In this document: positions 35,742 to 45,140 of the stretch, piece after piece
Layout of the letters: every line of letters starts with the position of its first letter
Numbering within the stretch: position 1 is the stretch's first letter
Assembly (NCBI RefSeq): GCF_003335105.1
Contig: NZ_QFWQ01000011.1
Coordinates: 1 to 64,000 of the forward strand
Direction: 5' to 3'
DNA from: Rhodanobacter denitrificans
GTDB lineage: Bacteria > Pseudomonadota > Gammaproteobacteria > Xanthomonadales > Rhodanobacteraceae
DNA: 64,000 nucleotides
The notes under the pieces: model-generated
Told to the model about the DNA's origin: nothing
Seen by the model: the letters and a program-made list of their open reading frames with translations, nothing else
The model's database searches: none
Translations under genes and position numbers: made by a program

Positions 35742-38700
35742 TTAGCCGGCCGCTTTTTGCACGTCGCGCCGGCGCAGCAGCGCATACAGCACCGGCATCA
35801 CCAGCAGCACCAGCGGCACCTGCACCAGCAGGCCGGCGATGATCGCCACCGCCAGCGGCTGCTGCATCTGCGAGCCCTGGCCGATGGCCAGCGCCAGCGG
35901 CAGCAGGGTGAGCATCGCGGCCAGCGTGGACATCAGGATCGGCCGCGTGCGGTGCTGTCCGGCCGCATGCAGGGCCTCGTGCAGCGGCGCTTCGGCCGCG
36001 GCCTGCTCCAGCTCGGAGAAATAGAAGATCGCCACCTCGGTGACGATGCCGACGATCATCGTCATGCCCATCATCGCCGAGATGTTCAGCTCGATGCCGG
36101 TCAGCCACAGCGCGGCGAATACCGCGGGTATCGCCAGCAGCGGCATCGCCAGGATGGTGATCGCCACGCGGAAACTCTCGTACAGGAACAGCAGCAGCGT
36201 GAAGACCAGCGCGATCGCCGCCAGCATCACGATGGTCAGCCCGCGGAACGCCTGCTGCTGCTGCTGGTACAGGCCGCCGAGCTGGACGAACATGCCCTTC
36301 GGCAGCAGGCCCGGCTGGGCCAGCACCTTCTTGACGTCGACGATGGTGGAACCGAGGCTGCGCCCGCTGATGCGCCCGGTCACCGCCACCATGCGCTTCA
36401 GGTTGTCGCGGGTGATCTGCGGCTGGCCCTGCACCTGCAGCAGTGTCGCCACCCGCGACAGCGGCAGCAGGTGGCCGTCGCCGGCGCGGATCGGCAGCGC
36501 GGCGACCTGCTCCAGCCGCTGGTGCGAGCTTTCCGGCAGGCGCACGCGCACGCCGACCACCTTGCTGCCTTCCGGCAACTGCGCCGCCACCGTGCCGTCG
36601 ATCGCCGCGGCCACCTGATCGGTCACGCTGGCCGGATCGAGCCCTTCCAGCGCGGCCTTGGCCGGATCGACCTGCACGGTCAGCGCGTCGCCGGCCGGAT
36701 TGATGCCGTTGCGCACGTCGACCACGCCGGCGACCTTGCCGATCGCGTCGGCGACCTTGCCAGCGGCGGCATTCAGCTCCACCGGATCGTCGCTGTACAA
36801 CTGGATCTCGATCGGCTGCGGCACCGCGACCAGATCACCGATCAGATCCTCCATCAGCTGCGACAGCTCGATGTCCAGCCCCGGCACCTTCTTCTCGACT
36901 TCGGTGCGCACCTGCGTCATCACCTCCTCGGTCGGCGGGCGCGAGCCGTTTTTCAGGCGAACGAAGAAGTCGCCCTGGTTCGCTTCGGTGAGGCCGCCGC
37001 CCAGCTGCAGGCCGGTGCGTCGCGAGTAGGTGTCGACATTCGGGTTGGCGCGGATGATCGTCTCGACCTGGCGCAGCAGGCGGTCGGTTTCCTCCAGCGA
37101 GGTGCCGGGCTTGGACAGGTAGTCGAGGATGAAGCCGCCCTCGTCCATCTGCGGCATGAAGCCGGTGCCGACGCGGGTATAGGCCAGCCCGCCGACCAGC
37201 ACCAGCGGCAGCACCAGCAGCAGGATCAGCAGCGGCCGTTTCAGCCAGCGCTGCAGCAGGTTCCGGTAGCCCCGCATCATCCACCGGGTGAAGCGCCCCT
37301 GCGGATGCTCGGCCAGGTGGCGCCGGTCCAGGAAGCGCTCGGCCAGCAGCGGCACCGCGACCCAGGTCAGCAGATAGGAAATGACCAGCGCGCTGGCCAT
37401 GGTCAGCGACAGCGCCTTGAAGAACGCGCCGGTGACGCCGGAGAGGAACGCCAGCGGCAGGAAGATCACCACGGTGGCGGCGCTGGAACCGGTCAGCGGG
37501 CGGGTGAACTCCCACGCCGCGCCGGCGATGCGTTCGTGCACCTCGCCCTCGCCCTGGTTGAGCCGGCGCATGATGTGTTCGAGCATCACGATCACGTCGT
37601 CGATGATCAGGCCGACCGCGGCCGCCATGCCGCCCAGCGTCATCATGTTGAAGCTCATGCCGAGCACGGACAGCAGCAGCACGGTGATCGCCAGCACCGC
37701 CGGCACCACGATCAGCGCGACCAGGATCACCCGCGTATTGCGCAGGAACACGAACAGCACCAGCCCAGCCAGCACGATGCCGATCAGGATCGCGTCGCGC
37801 ACGCTCGCGGCGGCGCCGGTCACCAGCTGGGTCTGGTCGTACCAGTTGGCGAGCTGCACGCCGGCCGGCATCTGCGGCGCGTAATCGGCCAGGCGCTGCC
37901 TCACTTCGCTGGCGATCTGCACGCTGTTGCCGTCGGGCTGCTGATAGACCTGCAACAGCACGGCGTTCTGGCCGTCCGCATTGACCCGGATCCACTGCGG
38001 CACGTGGTCGAGGCTGACCGCTGCCACGTCGCCGAGACGCACCGTGCCGGCGGGACCGGCGCGGACCACGATGGCGCGCAGCGCCGCGACGGTGGTGGGC
38101 TGGTTGTTCGCCAGCAGCAGGTACAGCTTGTAATGGTCGGACACGCGACCCATCGCCTGGATCGTCGCCGCATGGCTGACCGCGCCGGCGACGTCGCTCA
38201 GGCTCAGGTTCAGCGCGCGCAGCTTGCCGGGATCGACATCGGCGTGGAATTCGGCCACCTCGCCGCCCTGGACCTGCACCTGGGCGACGCCGCTGATACC
38301 GCTCAGCAGCGGGCGCAGCTGGTACTCGGCCAGGTCGTGCAAGGCGCCGGGCGACTGCACGTGCGAGCGCAGGCTGTAGGCCAGCACCGGGAACGTGGTC
38401 GGGTCCATGCGGCGGGTGGACAGCTGGGTGCCGGCGGGCAGCTGCGGCAGGATCTGCCCGGCCGCCGCGTTGACCTCCTGCAGCGCGCCGGCCATGTCCG
38501 CGCCCCAGTCGAACGTCACCGCGATATCGGCGCTGCCGCGGCTGGTGGTGGAGCGCACGTCGCGCACGCCACGCACTCGGCGGATCGCCTCCTCCACCGG
38601 CGTGGTCACCTCGACCGCCATCTGATCGGCCAGCCGGTCGCCCGCATCCAGGGTGACCTGCACGCGCGGGAACGCCACGTTGGGAAACAGCGAGACCGGC

Positions 38701-38795
38701 ATCAGCAAGGCGCTGGCGAGACCGCCGATCGCCAGCATCAGGGCGAGGAACAACAGCGAGCGGCGATGCTGCTGCATCCATGCGGCAATACTCAC
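35742..38795 (-). CDS. RND efflux permease
   Basis: 1017-aa inner-membrane RND pump with 12 helices in two halves, each followed by a large periplasmic loop. Helix 4 carries GLIIDDVIVMLEHIMRR, the paired-aspartate proton relay, in a form closer to HAE-type drug/multisubstrate pumps than to heavy-metal CzcA pumps. Substrate unknown. GTG 38795 overlaps the adaptor's stop as GTGA. Together with the two upstream genes it forms a complete tripartite system. Confidence 0.93.
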   Translation of the reverse strand: MSIAAWMQQHRRSLLFLALMLAIGGLASALLMPVSLFPNVAFPRVQVTLDAGDRLADQMAVEVTTPVEEAIRRVRGVRDVRSTTSRGSADIAVTFDWGADMAGALQEVNAAAGQILPQLPAGTQLSTRRMDPTTFPVLAYSLRSHVQSPGALHDLAEYQLRPLLSGISGVAQVQVQGGEVAEFHADVDPGKLRALNLSLSDVAGAVSHAATIQAMGRVSDHYKLYLLLANNQPTTVAALRAIVVRAGPAGTVRLGDVAAVSLDHVPQWIRVNADGQNAVLLQVYQQPDGNSVQIASEVRQRLADYAPQMPAGVQLANWYDQTQLVTGAAASVRDAILIGIVLAGLVLFVFLRNTRVILVALIVVPAVLAITVLLLSVLGMSFNMMTLGGMAAAVGLIIDDVIVMLEHIMRRLNQGEGEVHERIAGAAWEFTRPLTGSSAATVVIFLPLAFLSGVTGAFFKALSLTMASALVISYLLTWVAVPLLAERFLDRRHLAEHPQGRFTRWMMRGYRNLLQRWLKRPLLILLLVLPLVLVGGLAYTRVGTGFMPQMDEGGFILDYLSKPGTSLEETDRLLRQVETIIRANPNVDTYSRRTGLQLGGGLTEANQGDFFVRLKNGSRPPTEEVMTQVRTEVEKKVPGLDIELSQLMEDLIGDLVAVPQPIEIQLYSDDPVELNAAAGKVADAIGKVAGVVDVRNGINPAGDALTVQVDPAKAALEGLDPASVTDQVAAAIDGTVAAQLPEGSKVVGVRVRLPESSHQRLEQVAALPIRAGDGHLLPLSRVATLLQVQGQPQITRDNLKRMVAVTGRISGRSLGSTIVDVKKVLAQPGLLPKGMFVQLGGLYQQQQQAFRGLTIVMLAAIALVFTLLLFLYESFRVAITILAMPLLAIPAVFAALWLTGIELNISAMMGMTMIVGIVTEVAIFYFSELEQAAAEAPLHEALHAAGQHRTRPILMSTLAAMLTLLPLALAIGQGSQMQQPLAVAIIAGLLVQVPLVLLVMPVLYALLRRRDVQKAAG

Positions 38796-39841
38796 TTGGC
38801 CGACTCCCGCACTGCGTCGCCGTCGTTGAGCTCGTACGCGCCGAGCACGATCACCTTCGCCTGCGCGTCGAGCGGACCCTGCACGCCGACGGTGTCGCCG
38901 TCCGGGCTGCGCAGCTTCACCTCGATGCGCTTGGCGCGGCCCCGCTCGGCCAGGAACAGGTAGTCGCCGCGGGCATCATGCAGCACGGCAGCGCGCGGCA
39001 CTGCCCAGGCGGTGAAATCGGTGGTGCGGATGCGCGCCTCGAGCGCGGCGCCAGCCACCAGCGCCGCGCTGGCGTCGGCGGGCAGTTCGGCCCGCGCGCC
39101 CAGCAGGTGGGTCTGCGGGTCGACGGACTGCCCGATCATGCGCAGGGTGCCGGCGAAAGCGGCCGCGTCGCCATACACGCTGCGCAGTTGCACCGGCATG
39201 CCGGCGCGCAGCTTCGCGCCGTCCTCCGGCTGCACGCCGAGCTGCGCCACCAGCGCATGCGCCGGCATGAAGCCGAGCAGCGGCGCGTTCGCAGCGAAGC
39301 GCTCGCCCAGCCCCACGCTGAGCGTGCCGACCACGCCGTCGGCCGGCGCGCTCACGGTTTCCTGCATGCTGCCGCCGCCGAGCGCGCGCTGCGCCTCCAG
39401 CGCGATCTGCGCATCGGCCAGCGCCTTGCGCGCGGCAGCCAGTTGCGACTGCGTGGCCAGCCGCTGCGCCGCCAGCTGCCCGGTGCGCTTGAGTTCGCCG
39501 CTGGCCAGCTCCAGCGCGCTCTGCGCCTGCAGGTAGGCGCTGCGGGCGGCGGGATCGGGGGCGATCGTCAGCAGCGGTTGCCCGCGGTGCACGGTCTGCC
39601 CCGCCGCCACGTTCAGCGCCACCACCTGGCCACCGTGGGCGAGGCTGATCGCGCGCGCGCGCTGCGGATCGCCCGCCGCACTGCCCCAGGCCTCGACCGT
39701 GTCGTGGAAGGCCTGCTGTACCGGCCGCGCGGTGGTCACCAGGACCTGGCCGGCCGCCGCCGTCGCCTCCTCATCGGCGGCCTCGTGGCCGCACGCGGCC
39801 AGCAGCAGGCACAGCAATGGCAACAACAGGAATCGATTCAT
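38792..39841 (-). CDS. RND periplasmic adaptor (membrane fusion lipoprotein)
   Basis: 349-aa HlyD/AcrA-type adaptor. Lipoprotein signal LLLPLLCLLLAACGHEAADE with Cys17; lipoyl half-motifs around GGQVVALNVAAGQTVHRGQPL and APADGVVGTLSVGLGERF; a helical hairpin between (residues ~95-150); then beta-barrel and membrane-proximal domains. It links the RND pump to the outer-membrane channel. ATG 39841 overlaps the channel gene's stop (ATGA). Normal length. Confidence 0.92.
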   Translation of the reverse strand: MNRFLLLPLLCLLLAACGHEAADEEATAAAGQVLVTTARPVQQAFHDTVEAWGSAAGDPQRARAISLAHGGQVVALNVAAGQTVHRGQPLLTIAPDPAARSAYLQAQSALELASGELKRTGQLAAQRLATQSQLAAARKALADAQIALEAQRALGGGSMQETVSAPADGVVGTLSVGLGERFAANAPLLGFMPAHALVAQLGVQPEDGAKLRAGMPVQLRSVYGDAAAFAGTLRMIGQSVDPQTHLLGARAELPADASAALVAGAALEARIRTTDFTAWAVPRAAVLHDARGDYLFLAERGRAKRIEVKLRSPDGDTVGVQGPLDAQAKVIVLGAYELNDGDAVRESAK

Positions 39842-41250
39842 GGCGTGGGAGCCTGTGCGGGTGCGGATGAGCCGGGCTCGCCCAGCGCGGTGTTGCCGAG
39901 CAGCGCCTCCAGCGCGATCGACTGCTTCGCCTGCTCCTGCTGCACGGCAAGCAGCTCGAGGTCGGCGCTCAACGTGCTGCTGCGGATGGCCAGCCAGGTC
40001 GGCCAGTCCAGCAGGCCGCTCCGCCAGCTCGTTTCGGCGGCGCGGCTGGCATCGTCGAGCTGCTGCACGTGGGCGGCCAGCGCGCTGCGCCGCTGCTCCA
40101 GCGTGGCGAGGTCGGCGAGCAGCCGCTGCATGTCGTTGCGGGTCGCCAGCACGCGCGCCTCGTAGTCGTCCTTCAGCTGCTGCCGGGTCGCCCGCTCGAT
40201 CGCGATGTTGCCGCGGTTGCGGTCGAACAGCGGCAGCGTGAGGCCGATGCTGAAGCCATGGGTGTAGACCGCGCTGGTGTCGCGCGCGGTGTTGACGCCG
40301 ATGGTCAGCGCGGGGAACTGCGCCAGCACGGCCGCGCGCAGCTTCGCTTCCTGCGAGGCGTAGCCGGCCTGCAGCGCCAGCAGGTCCGGGCGCCGCTTCG
40401 GCAGGTCGTCCAGCGCCTGGCGTACCTGCGCGGGGGTCGGCACCGCCTGGTACGGCGGGCCCACCAGGTCGAGCGGCGCGCCGGCAGCCAGGCCCAGCAG
40501 CCCGTGCAGGTCGCTGTCGGCCTGGTGCAGCGCCACCGCGTTGTCGGCCAGCTGCCGGCGCACGTCGGCGGCGGCGTTGAGGCCGGCGCTGGCGCTGTCG
40601 TAGCTGAGGTTGCCCGCGTTCAGCGCGGCCTGGATGTAGGGCGTGACCTGTGCCAGCGCCGCCTGCTCGCTGGTCAGCCGCGCCTGCTGCGCGCGCAGGT
40701 TCAGCACCTGGTCGAACAACAGCCGCGCCTGCGCCACCGTCTGCCATTCCGCCCACAGCAGGTCGAGGTTGACCTGGTCGGCCTGGGCACGCGCCGCGGC
40801 CCGGCGCGACGAGCGGGTCAGCAGCGCAGTCACGTCCTCGCTGAGACCCAGGTTGAATGCGTTGCCCAGCCCGGGCCCGCCATGGCGCGGGAAATCCTCG
40901 CCGAACGTCAGCTGCGGGTCGGGCAGCAGGCCGGCGGCGAACGCCTGCGCACGGGCGATGCCCAGCGCGCCGCGCTTGACCCGCAGGTCCGGGCTGTTCG
41001 CCACCGCCAGCATCGCCACTTCGGTGGCGTCCAGACCGTCGGACGGATCGAAGCGGTGCGTGGCCAGCGCCGGCAGCGGCATCGCCGCGGTGGGTGCGAC
41101 CAGCTGCCCCACTTCCGCCGCGCCCTGCCCCGTGCCGAGCGGCTGCGGCGCGTAGCTGGCGCAGCCGGCCAGTGCCAGCACTAGGCCCACGCCCGGCAGG
41201 CGCAGGCAGCACGGTTCGACGCAGGATCGCAAGAGACGGGAAAGACGCAT
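39838..41250 (-). CDS. Outer-membrane efflux channel (TolC/CusC family)
   Basis: 470-aa outer-membrane factor with a lipoprotein signal (LVLALAGCAS, Cys near 30) and two OEP repeats: AMLAVANSPDLRVKRGALGIARAQAFAAG in the first and RPDLLALQAGYASQEAKLRAAVLAQFP in the second. ATG 41250 gives a proper signal peptide; the frame runs 14 codons further but without support. First gene of the tripartite pump operon. Confidence 0.9.
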   Translation of the reverse strand: MRLSRLLRSCVEPCCLRLPGVGLVLALAGCASYAPQPLGTGQGAAEVGQLVAPTAAMPLPALATHRFDPSDGLDATEVAMLAVANSPDLRVKRGALGIARAQAFAAGLLPDPQLTFGEDFPRHGGPGLGNAFNLGLSEDVTALLTRSSRRAAARAQADQVNLDLLWAEWQTVAQARLLFDQVLNLRAQQARLTSEQAALAQVTPYIQAALNAGNLSYDSASAGLNAAADVRRQLADNAVALHQADSDLHGLLGLAAGAPLDLVGPPYQAVPTPAQVRQALDDLPKRRPDLLALQAGYASQEAKLRAAVLAQFPALTIGVNTARDTSAVYTHGFSIGLTLPLFDRNRGNIAIERATRQQLKDDYEARVLATRNDMQRLLADLATLEQRRSALAAHVQQLDDASRAAETSWRSGLLDWPTWLAIRSSTLSADLELLAVQQEQAKQSIALEALLGNTALGEPGSSAPAQAPTP

Positions 41251-41301
41251 GCGACGATTCTCACGACCGCCGCTTAGTTCTTTCTGAGCCACAGAACATC
41301 C

Positions 41302-42075
41302 CTAGAGGTGGTAGACGAACGCCAGCGAGCAGGACATCTGGTTGGCCGTGCCAAAGCGGCGCACCAGCGGGCTGGCGGCGGCGTCGCCGAGCAGGCGGGC
41401 GTATTCCAGCGAGGCGGCCAGGCCGGTGTGCCGGCTGGTGGGCAGGAACAGATCCCAGGCCAGGGCCAGCTGCTGGCTGCCCGCGCCCGGCGCCCACGCG
41501 GGGACGCCCAGCGCCTGCGCGGCGACGGGCGTGACGCCGTAGAAGCGCCGCATCGCCGCTCCATTCATCGACTGCCAGCGCAGTTGCAGCGACTGCTCCA
41601 TCGGGGCGGGCATGGGCGGGTCCCATTCGGCCTGCAATTCGGTGTAGACGCCGGCGCCGCCGAGGTCATGGCTGAGAAAGGCACTGAGGTTCAGCTGCGG
41701 GGTGAAATCCCACTCCAGGTAGCCGCCACCGGTGGCGCGCGGCTTCAGCGCGGGCACCTTGCCGCCCAGCACGCCGAGGTCGTCATGGTCGCGGCCCCAC
41801 TGGAAGTTGCCGTAGAGGCCGGCGTGCAGCCGCCGGCCGCGGACCAGGTCGAGCTGCAGCCCGTCCAGGGTGGACAGGCTGAAGCCGTCCTGCGGCAGCT
41901 CGATGTCCACGAACGGGATCGGGTCGCTGCGGTACGTGCGCGCGCCGGACCAGCGGGGCATGCGCTGCACGCCGGCGCCGATCGCCACGGTGGCGGCGCC
42001 GCCATCGGCGCGCGCCGACGGCGCCAGCGACAGGCACAGCAAGGCAAGCAGCAGCGGCAGGCGGAAAGGGCGCAT
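41302..42075 (-). CDS. MipA/OmpV family outer-membrane protein
   Basis: 257-aa protein with a signal peptide (LPLLLALLCLSLAPSARA) and MipA/OmpV beta-barrel features: VAIGAGVQRMPRWSGARTYRSDPIPFVDIE near the N-terminus, FSLSTLDGLQLDLVRGRRLHAGLYGNFQWGRD, and a terminal aromatic strand (SLAFVYHL). MipA links murein synthases in E. coli, but most homologues are uncharacterised and are often found with two-component and efflux genes. ATG 42075 has AAAGGG nearby. It sits 51 bp upstream of the efflux channel gene and may belong to the same transcript. Confidence 0.85.
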   Translation of the reverse strand: MRPFRLPLLLALLCLSLAPSARADGGAATVAIGAGVQRMPRWSGARTYRSDPIPFVDIELPQDGFSLSTLDGLQLDLVRGRRLHAGLYGNFQWGRDHDDLGVLGGKVPALKPRATGGGYLEWDFTPQLNLSAFLSHDLGGAGVYTELQAEWDPPMPAPMEQSLQLRWQSMNGAAMRRFYGVTPVAAQALGVPAWAPGAGSQQLALAWDLFLPTSRHTGLAASLEYARLLGDAAASPLVRRFGTANQMSCSLAFVYHL

Positions 42076-42250
42076 GGGATGGGCGGGCCGAGGAGGTCGC
42101 AGCTTAAACGGACGGAAGCGCCGGCGGTTGTCCGCGCCCACGCGCCGCTCAGCTGCGGTTCGGCCGCGGCACGCGGCGCGGGCGCGGGGGAAAGGAGGCC
42201 GAAAGAAAGCCTGCCTAACCTGTGCAGCATCATCACCAGAGCTGTTGCCG

Positions 42251-42949
42251 ATGTCTGCTTCCGGCTGGACCATCCTGTGCGATTTCGACGGCACCATTTC
42301 CGTCGAGGACGTGATCGACTCGCTGCTTGACCGCTTCGGCCGTCCCGGCTGGGAAGTGCTGGAGCAGGACTGGCGTGCCGGCCGCATCGGCTCGCGCGAG
42401 TGCATGGCCGGCCAGGTCGACCTGCTGCAGATGACCCGCGCCGAGCTGGACGAGCACCTGCGCGAGCTGTGGATCGACCACGCCTTCCCCGGCTTCGTGG
42501 CCAAGGCGCGCGAGCTGGGCGTGCCGATCCGCATCGTCAGTGACGGCCTCGACTACGCGATCCACCAGATCCTCGGCCGCTACGGCCTGGACGAGCTGCC
42601 GCTGGCCGCCAACCACCTGGCGCCGGCCACCCCGCCGAAGCAGTGGCAGCTCACCTCGCCGTTCCAGGCGGACGGCTGCCGCAGCGGCACCTGCAAATGC
42701 GCCTGCGTGGCCGACGCACGCAAGGATGGCGCCAGGACCCTGCTGATCGGCGACGGCGCCTCCGACTTCTGCGCAGCCGACCGCGTCGATTTCGTGTTCG
42801 CCAAGCACCGCCTGATCGAGCACTGCCGCGCCGCCGGCATCCCCTACATGCCGATCACCGGCTTCGAGGACGCGCTGGAGTACCTGCCGCGCCTGCTCGA
42901 CGGCAGCCTGGTCCACCACGTGCGCTACCACGAGGCAGCGGCGGCCTGA
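42251..42949 (+). CDS. HAD-IB phosphatase, MtnX-like
   Basis: 232-aa HAD phosphatase. Motif I LCDFDGTIS with nucleophile D11 and D13; motif II IRIVSDGLD; motif IV LLIGDGASDFCAADRVDFVFAK. The insert FQADGCRSGTCKCACV carries four closely spaced cysteines. Family members include MtnX of methionine salvage and phosphoserine-phosphatase-like enzymes; no other mtn gene is seen here. The neighbour is a class III aminotransferase 60 bp downstream, suggesting a phospho-amino-compound substrate, which is inference. The ribosome-binding site is weak. Confidence 0.85.
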   Translation: MSASGWTILCDFDGTISVEDVIDSLLDRFGRPGWEVLEQDWRAGRIGSRECMAGQVDLLQMTRAELDEHLRELWIDHAFPGFVAKARELGVPIRIVSDGLDYAIHQILGRYGLDELPLAANHLAPATPPKQWQLTSPFQADGCRSGTCKCACVADARKDGARTLLIGDGASDFCAADRVDFVFAKHRLIEHCRAAGIPYMPITGFEDALEYLPRLLDGSLVHHVRYHEAAAA

Positions 42950-43009
42950 CCACCGGCGCCGCCAGCCACTTCCCGCCGCATCCCCAGCAACGATTCCCGG
43001 ATCCAGACC

Positions 43010-44410
43010 ATGAACATCGACAAGAACGCCGTCGGTTTCATCGACGACGCGCAACTGCTCGCCGATGAGGCGAAATACAGCTCCTTCGGCGACACCGTGC
43101 ACTACGTCGATCCGCCGAAGATCTTCCGCCATGGCGAAGGCAGCTACATGTTCGACACCGCCGGCACGCCGTTCCTCGACCTGCAGATGTGGTACTCGGC
43201 GGTCAACTTCGGCTACGGCAACAAGCGCCTGAATGACGCGCTGAAGCGCCAGATCGACGTGCTGCCGCAGGTGGCCAGCCAGTACCTGCATCAGACCCGC
43301 ATCGAGCTGGCCAAGACGGTCGCACTGGACGCGAAGAAGAAGTTCGGCCTCGACGGCCGCGTGCACTTCAACGTCGGCGGCGCGCAGGCGATCGAGGACT
43401 CGCTGAAGCTGGTACGCAACTACAGCAACGGCAAGAGCCTGATGTTCGCCTTCGAGGGCGGCTACCACGGCCGCACACTGGGCGCCTCGTCGATCACCTC
43501 GAGCTACCGCTACCGCCGCCGCTTCGGCCACTTCGGCGAGCGCGCGATGTTCCTGCCGTTTCCGTATCCGTTCCGTCGCCCGAAGGGCATGACGCCGGAA
43601 GAGTATTCCGACAGCTGCGTGCGCCAGTTCGAGCGCCTGTTCGAGACCGAGTACAACGGCGTGTGGGACCCGAAGACCGGCCAGTGCGAATACGCCGCGT
43701 TCTACGTCGAGCCGATCCAGGGCACCGGCGGTTACGTGTTGCCGCCGATGAATTTCTTCAAGGGCCTGAAGAAGGTGCTCGACAAGTACGGCATCCTGAT
43801 GGTGTCCGACGAAATCCAGATGGGTTTCTGGCGCACCGGCAAACTGTGGTCGATCGAGCACTTCGGCGTGACCCCGGACGTGATCGTGTTCGGCAAGGCG
43901 CTCACCAACGGCCTGAACCCGCTGTCCGGGCTGTGGGCGCGCGAGGAGCTGATCAACCCGACCATCTTCCCGCCGGGCTCCACCCACTCCACGTTCAACT
44001 CCAACCCGCTGGGCACCTCGCTCGGCCTCGAAGTCATCAAGATGGGCTACGAGCTGAACTACGAGAAGACCGTGCCGGTGAAGGGCGCGCACTTCCTCGA
44101 AGGCCTGCGCGCCCTGCAGAAGAAGCACAAGGAAATCGGCGACGTCGACGGCCTCGGCTTGGCACTGCGCGCCGAGATCTGCACCGAGGACGGCTTCACC
44201 CCCAACAAGGCGCTGCTCGACAAGATGGTCGACATCGGCCTCGCCGGCGACCTGGAGCACAACGGCAAGAAGATCGGCCTCGTGCTCGACGTGGGCGGCT
44301 GGTACAAGAACGTGATCACCTTCGCGCCCTCGCTGGACATCACCCACGAGGAGATCGATCTGGCAATGAGCCTGCTGGATCAGCTGCTGACGAAGGCCAA
44401 GAAGGGCTGA
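43010..44410 (+). CDS. Class III PLP aminotransferase
   Basis: 466-aa fold-type I, class III aminotransferase. PLP lysine K296 (VFGKALTNGL), ring-pairing D267 (MVSDEIQMGF), phosphate site GGAQAIEDSLKL (124-135), and EGGYHGRTLGAS. Members transfer an omega- or alpha-amino group between an amine and a keto acid; no specific substrate can be read out. It follows the HAD phosphatase by 60 bp and ends in a strong terminator. The pairing with a phosphatase, and the closeness to the acyl-lipid cluster beyond the repeat-bounded segment, are the only clues to role. Confidence 0.9.
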   Translation: MNIDKNAVGFIDDAQLLADEAKYSSFGDTVHYVDPPKIFRHGEGSYMFDTAGTPFLDLQMWYSAVNFGYGNKRLNDALKRQIDVLPQVASQYLHQTRIELAKTVALDAKKKFGLDGRVHFNVGGAQAIEDSLKLVRNYSNGKSLMFAFEGGYHGRTLGASSITSSYRYRRRFGHFGERAMFLPFPYPFRRPKGMTPEEYSDSCVRQFERLFETEYNGVWDPKTGQCEYAAFYVEPIQGTGGYVLPPMNFFKGLKKVLDKYGILMVSDEIQMGFWRTGKLWSIEHFGVTPDVIVFGKALTNGLNPLSGLWAREELINPTIFPPGSTHSTFNSNPLGTSLGLEVIKMGYELNYEKTVPVKGAHFLEGLRALQKKHKEIGDVDGLGLALRAEICTEDGFTPNKALLDKMVDIGLAGDLEHNGKKIGLVLDVGGWYKNVITFAPSLDITHEEIDLAMSLLDQLLTKAKKG

Positions 44411-44429
44411 TACGCGCAGTGTGGATGGA

Positions 44430-44459
44430 AGGCCCGGCAGGCGACTGCCGGGCCTTTTT
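44430..44459 (+). terminator. Rho-independent terminator of the aminotransferase gene
   Basis: An 11-bp perfect stem AGGCCCGGCAG / CTGCCGGGCCT with loop GCGA, followed by TTTTT. It lies 19 bp after the aminotransferase stop and 27 bp before the left long repeat. Confidence 0.92.
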
Positions 44460-44486
44460 CATGCCCGCGACTTTCTCCCTCCCCCC

Positions 44487-44859
44487 GTCATGCCTGCGAA
44501 GGCAGGCATCGCACTTCATCCGGCAACGAATCCCTTGTAGGAGCGCGCTCCCGCGCGATGCTTTTCCTTGCGCACCGGTGTTTCAAAGCAAGAGCTTTCG
44601 TCTGCCTTCGGCAGCCGAGTTACTTTCTCTTTGCGTGGCCAAAGAGAAAGATAACCAAAGAGAAAGGCCACCCCGCTTGGCGCTTGCCGGGCATCCTGCC
44701 CGGCAAGTCCGTGAGCCGGGGCCGGGCTTTTCGACAGGGCATCCTGCCCTGGCGAAAAGGAGCCGACATCCCTGTCGGCTCCCGCTGCGCGGCCTATCGA
44801 CCCCGACTCACCGCCGCACAGGGGCCCGGGTAAAGCAGCGGGCCATCCTGGCCCGCACT
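44487..44859 (+). repeat. Left copy of long multi-hairpin inverted repeat
   Basis: A 373-bp sequence whose reverse complement recurs at 47642-48016. It starts with GTCATGCCTGCGAAGGCAGG and ends near GGCCCGCACT. Internal perfect hairpins: 44623-44650 (CTTTCTCTTTG arms), 44683-44707 (CTTGCCGGGCA arms, TCC loop), one at ~44736-44752, and 44759-44782 (GGAGCCGACA arms). Against the right copy, the second and fourth stems differ on both arms in a pairing-preserving way. No convincing gene. From 44860 to 45140 there is a further hairpin (CGCAACCGC) and promoter-like sequence but no gene. Confidence 0.9.
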
Positions 44860-45140
44860 CGGTGCGCAACCGCTACGCGGTTGCGAGAGCAGGACGCGGC
44901 GGGCAATGGGAACGTCTTCTATCGGCCAACTCCAGCCGATCGCAACTTGAGTCGTACTGCCCCGATAGCGGACGGTCGAGGCTTGTTTGACACGATTTTC
45001 TCCCGGTCTTCGGCATTCTTGGAAGTGTCCGCGTTACGGGGTAGACCCGGCGGCGTCGAGCGATCTGTGAGAGGTCGACGCCGCCGGGTTCCGTTAGAAT
45101 CCAACACAGCAATTTCATTTCATCTAAGACAGGGGGTCTT

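Noticed and set aside
35742..38795. Heavy-metal (CzcA/CusA) pump
   Set aside because: The helix-4 motif is IIDDVIVMLEH rather than the metal-pump form with DGAVVxxEN, and no metal-binding Met/His cluster is seen in neighbours.
35673..38963. A 1096-codon frame opposite the RND pump
   Set aside because: Same cause: composition is biased and it overlaps entirely with a well-supported pump gene.
44516..44869. A 117-codon frame inside the left long repeat
   Set aside because: Its coding pattern only reflects repeat hairpins; the right copy differs in a way that keeps base pairing rather than protein sequence.
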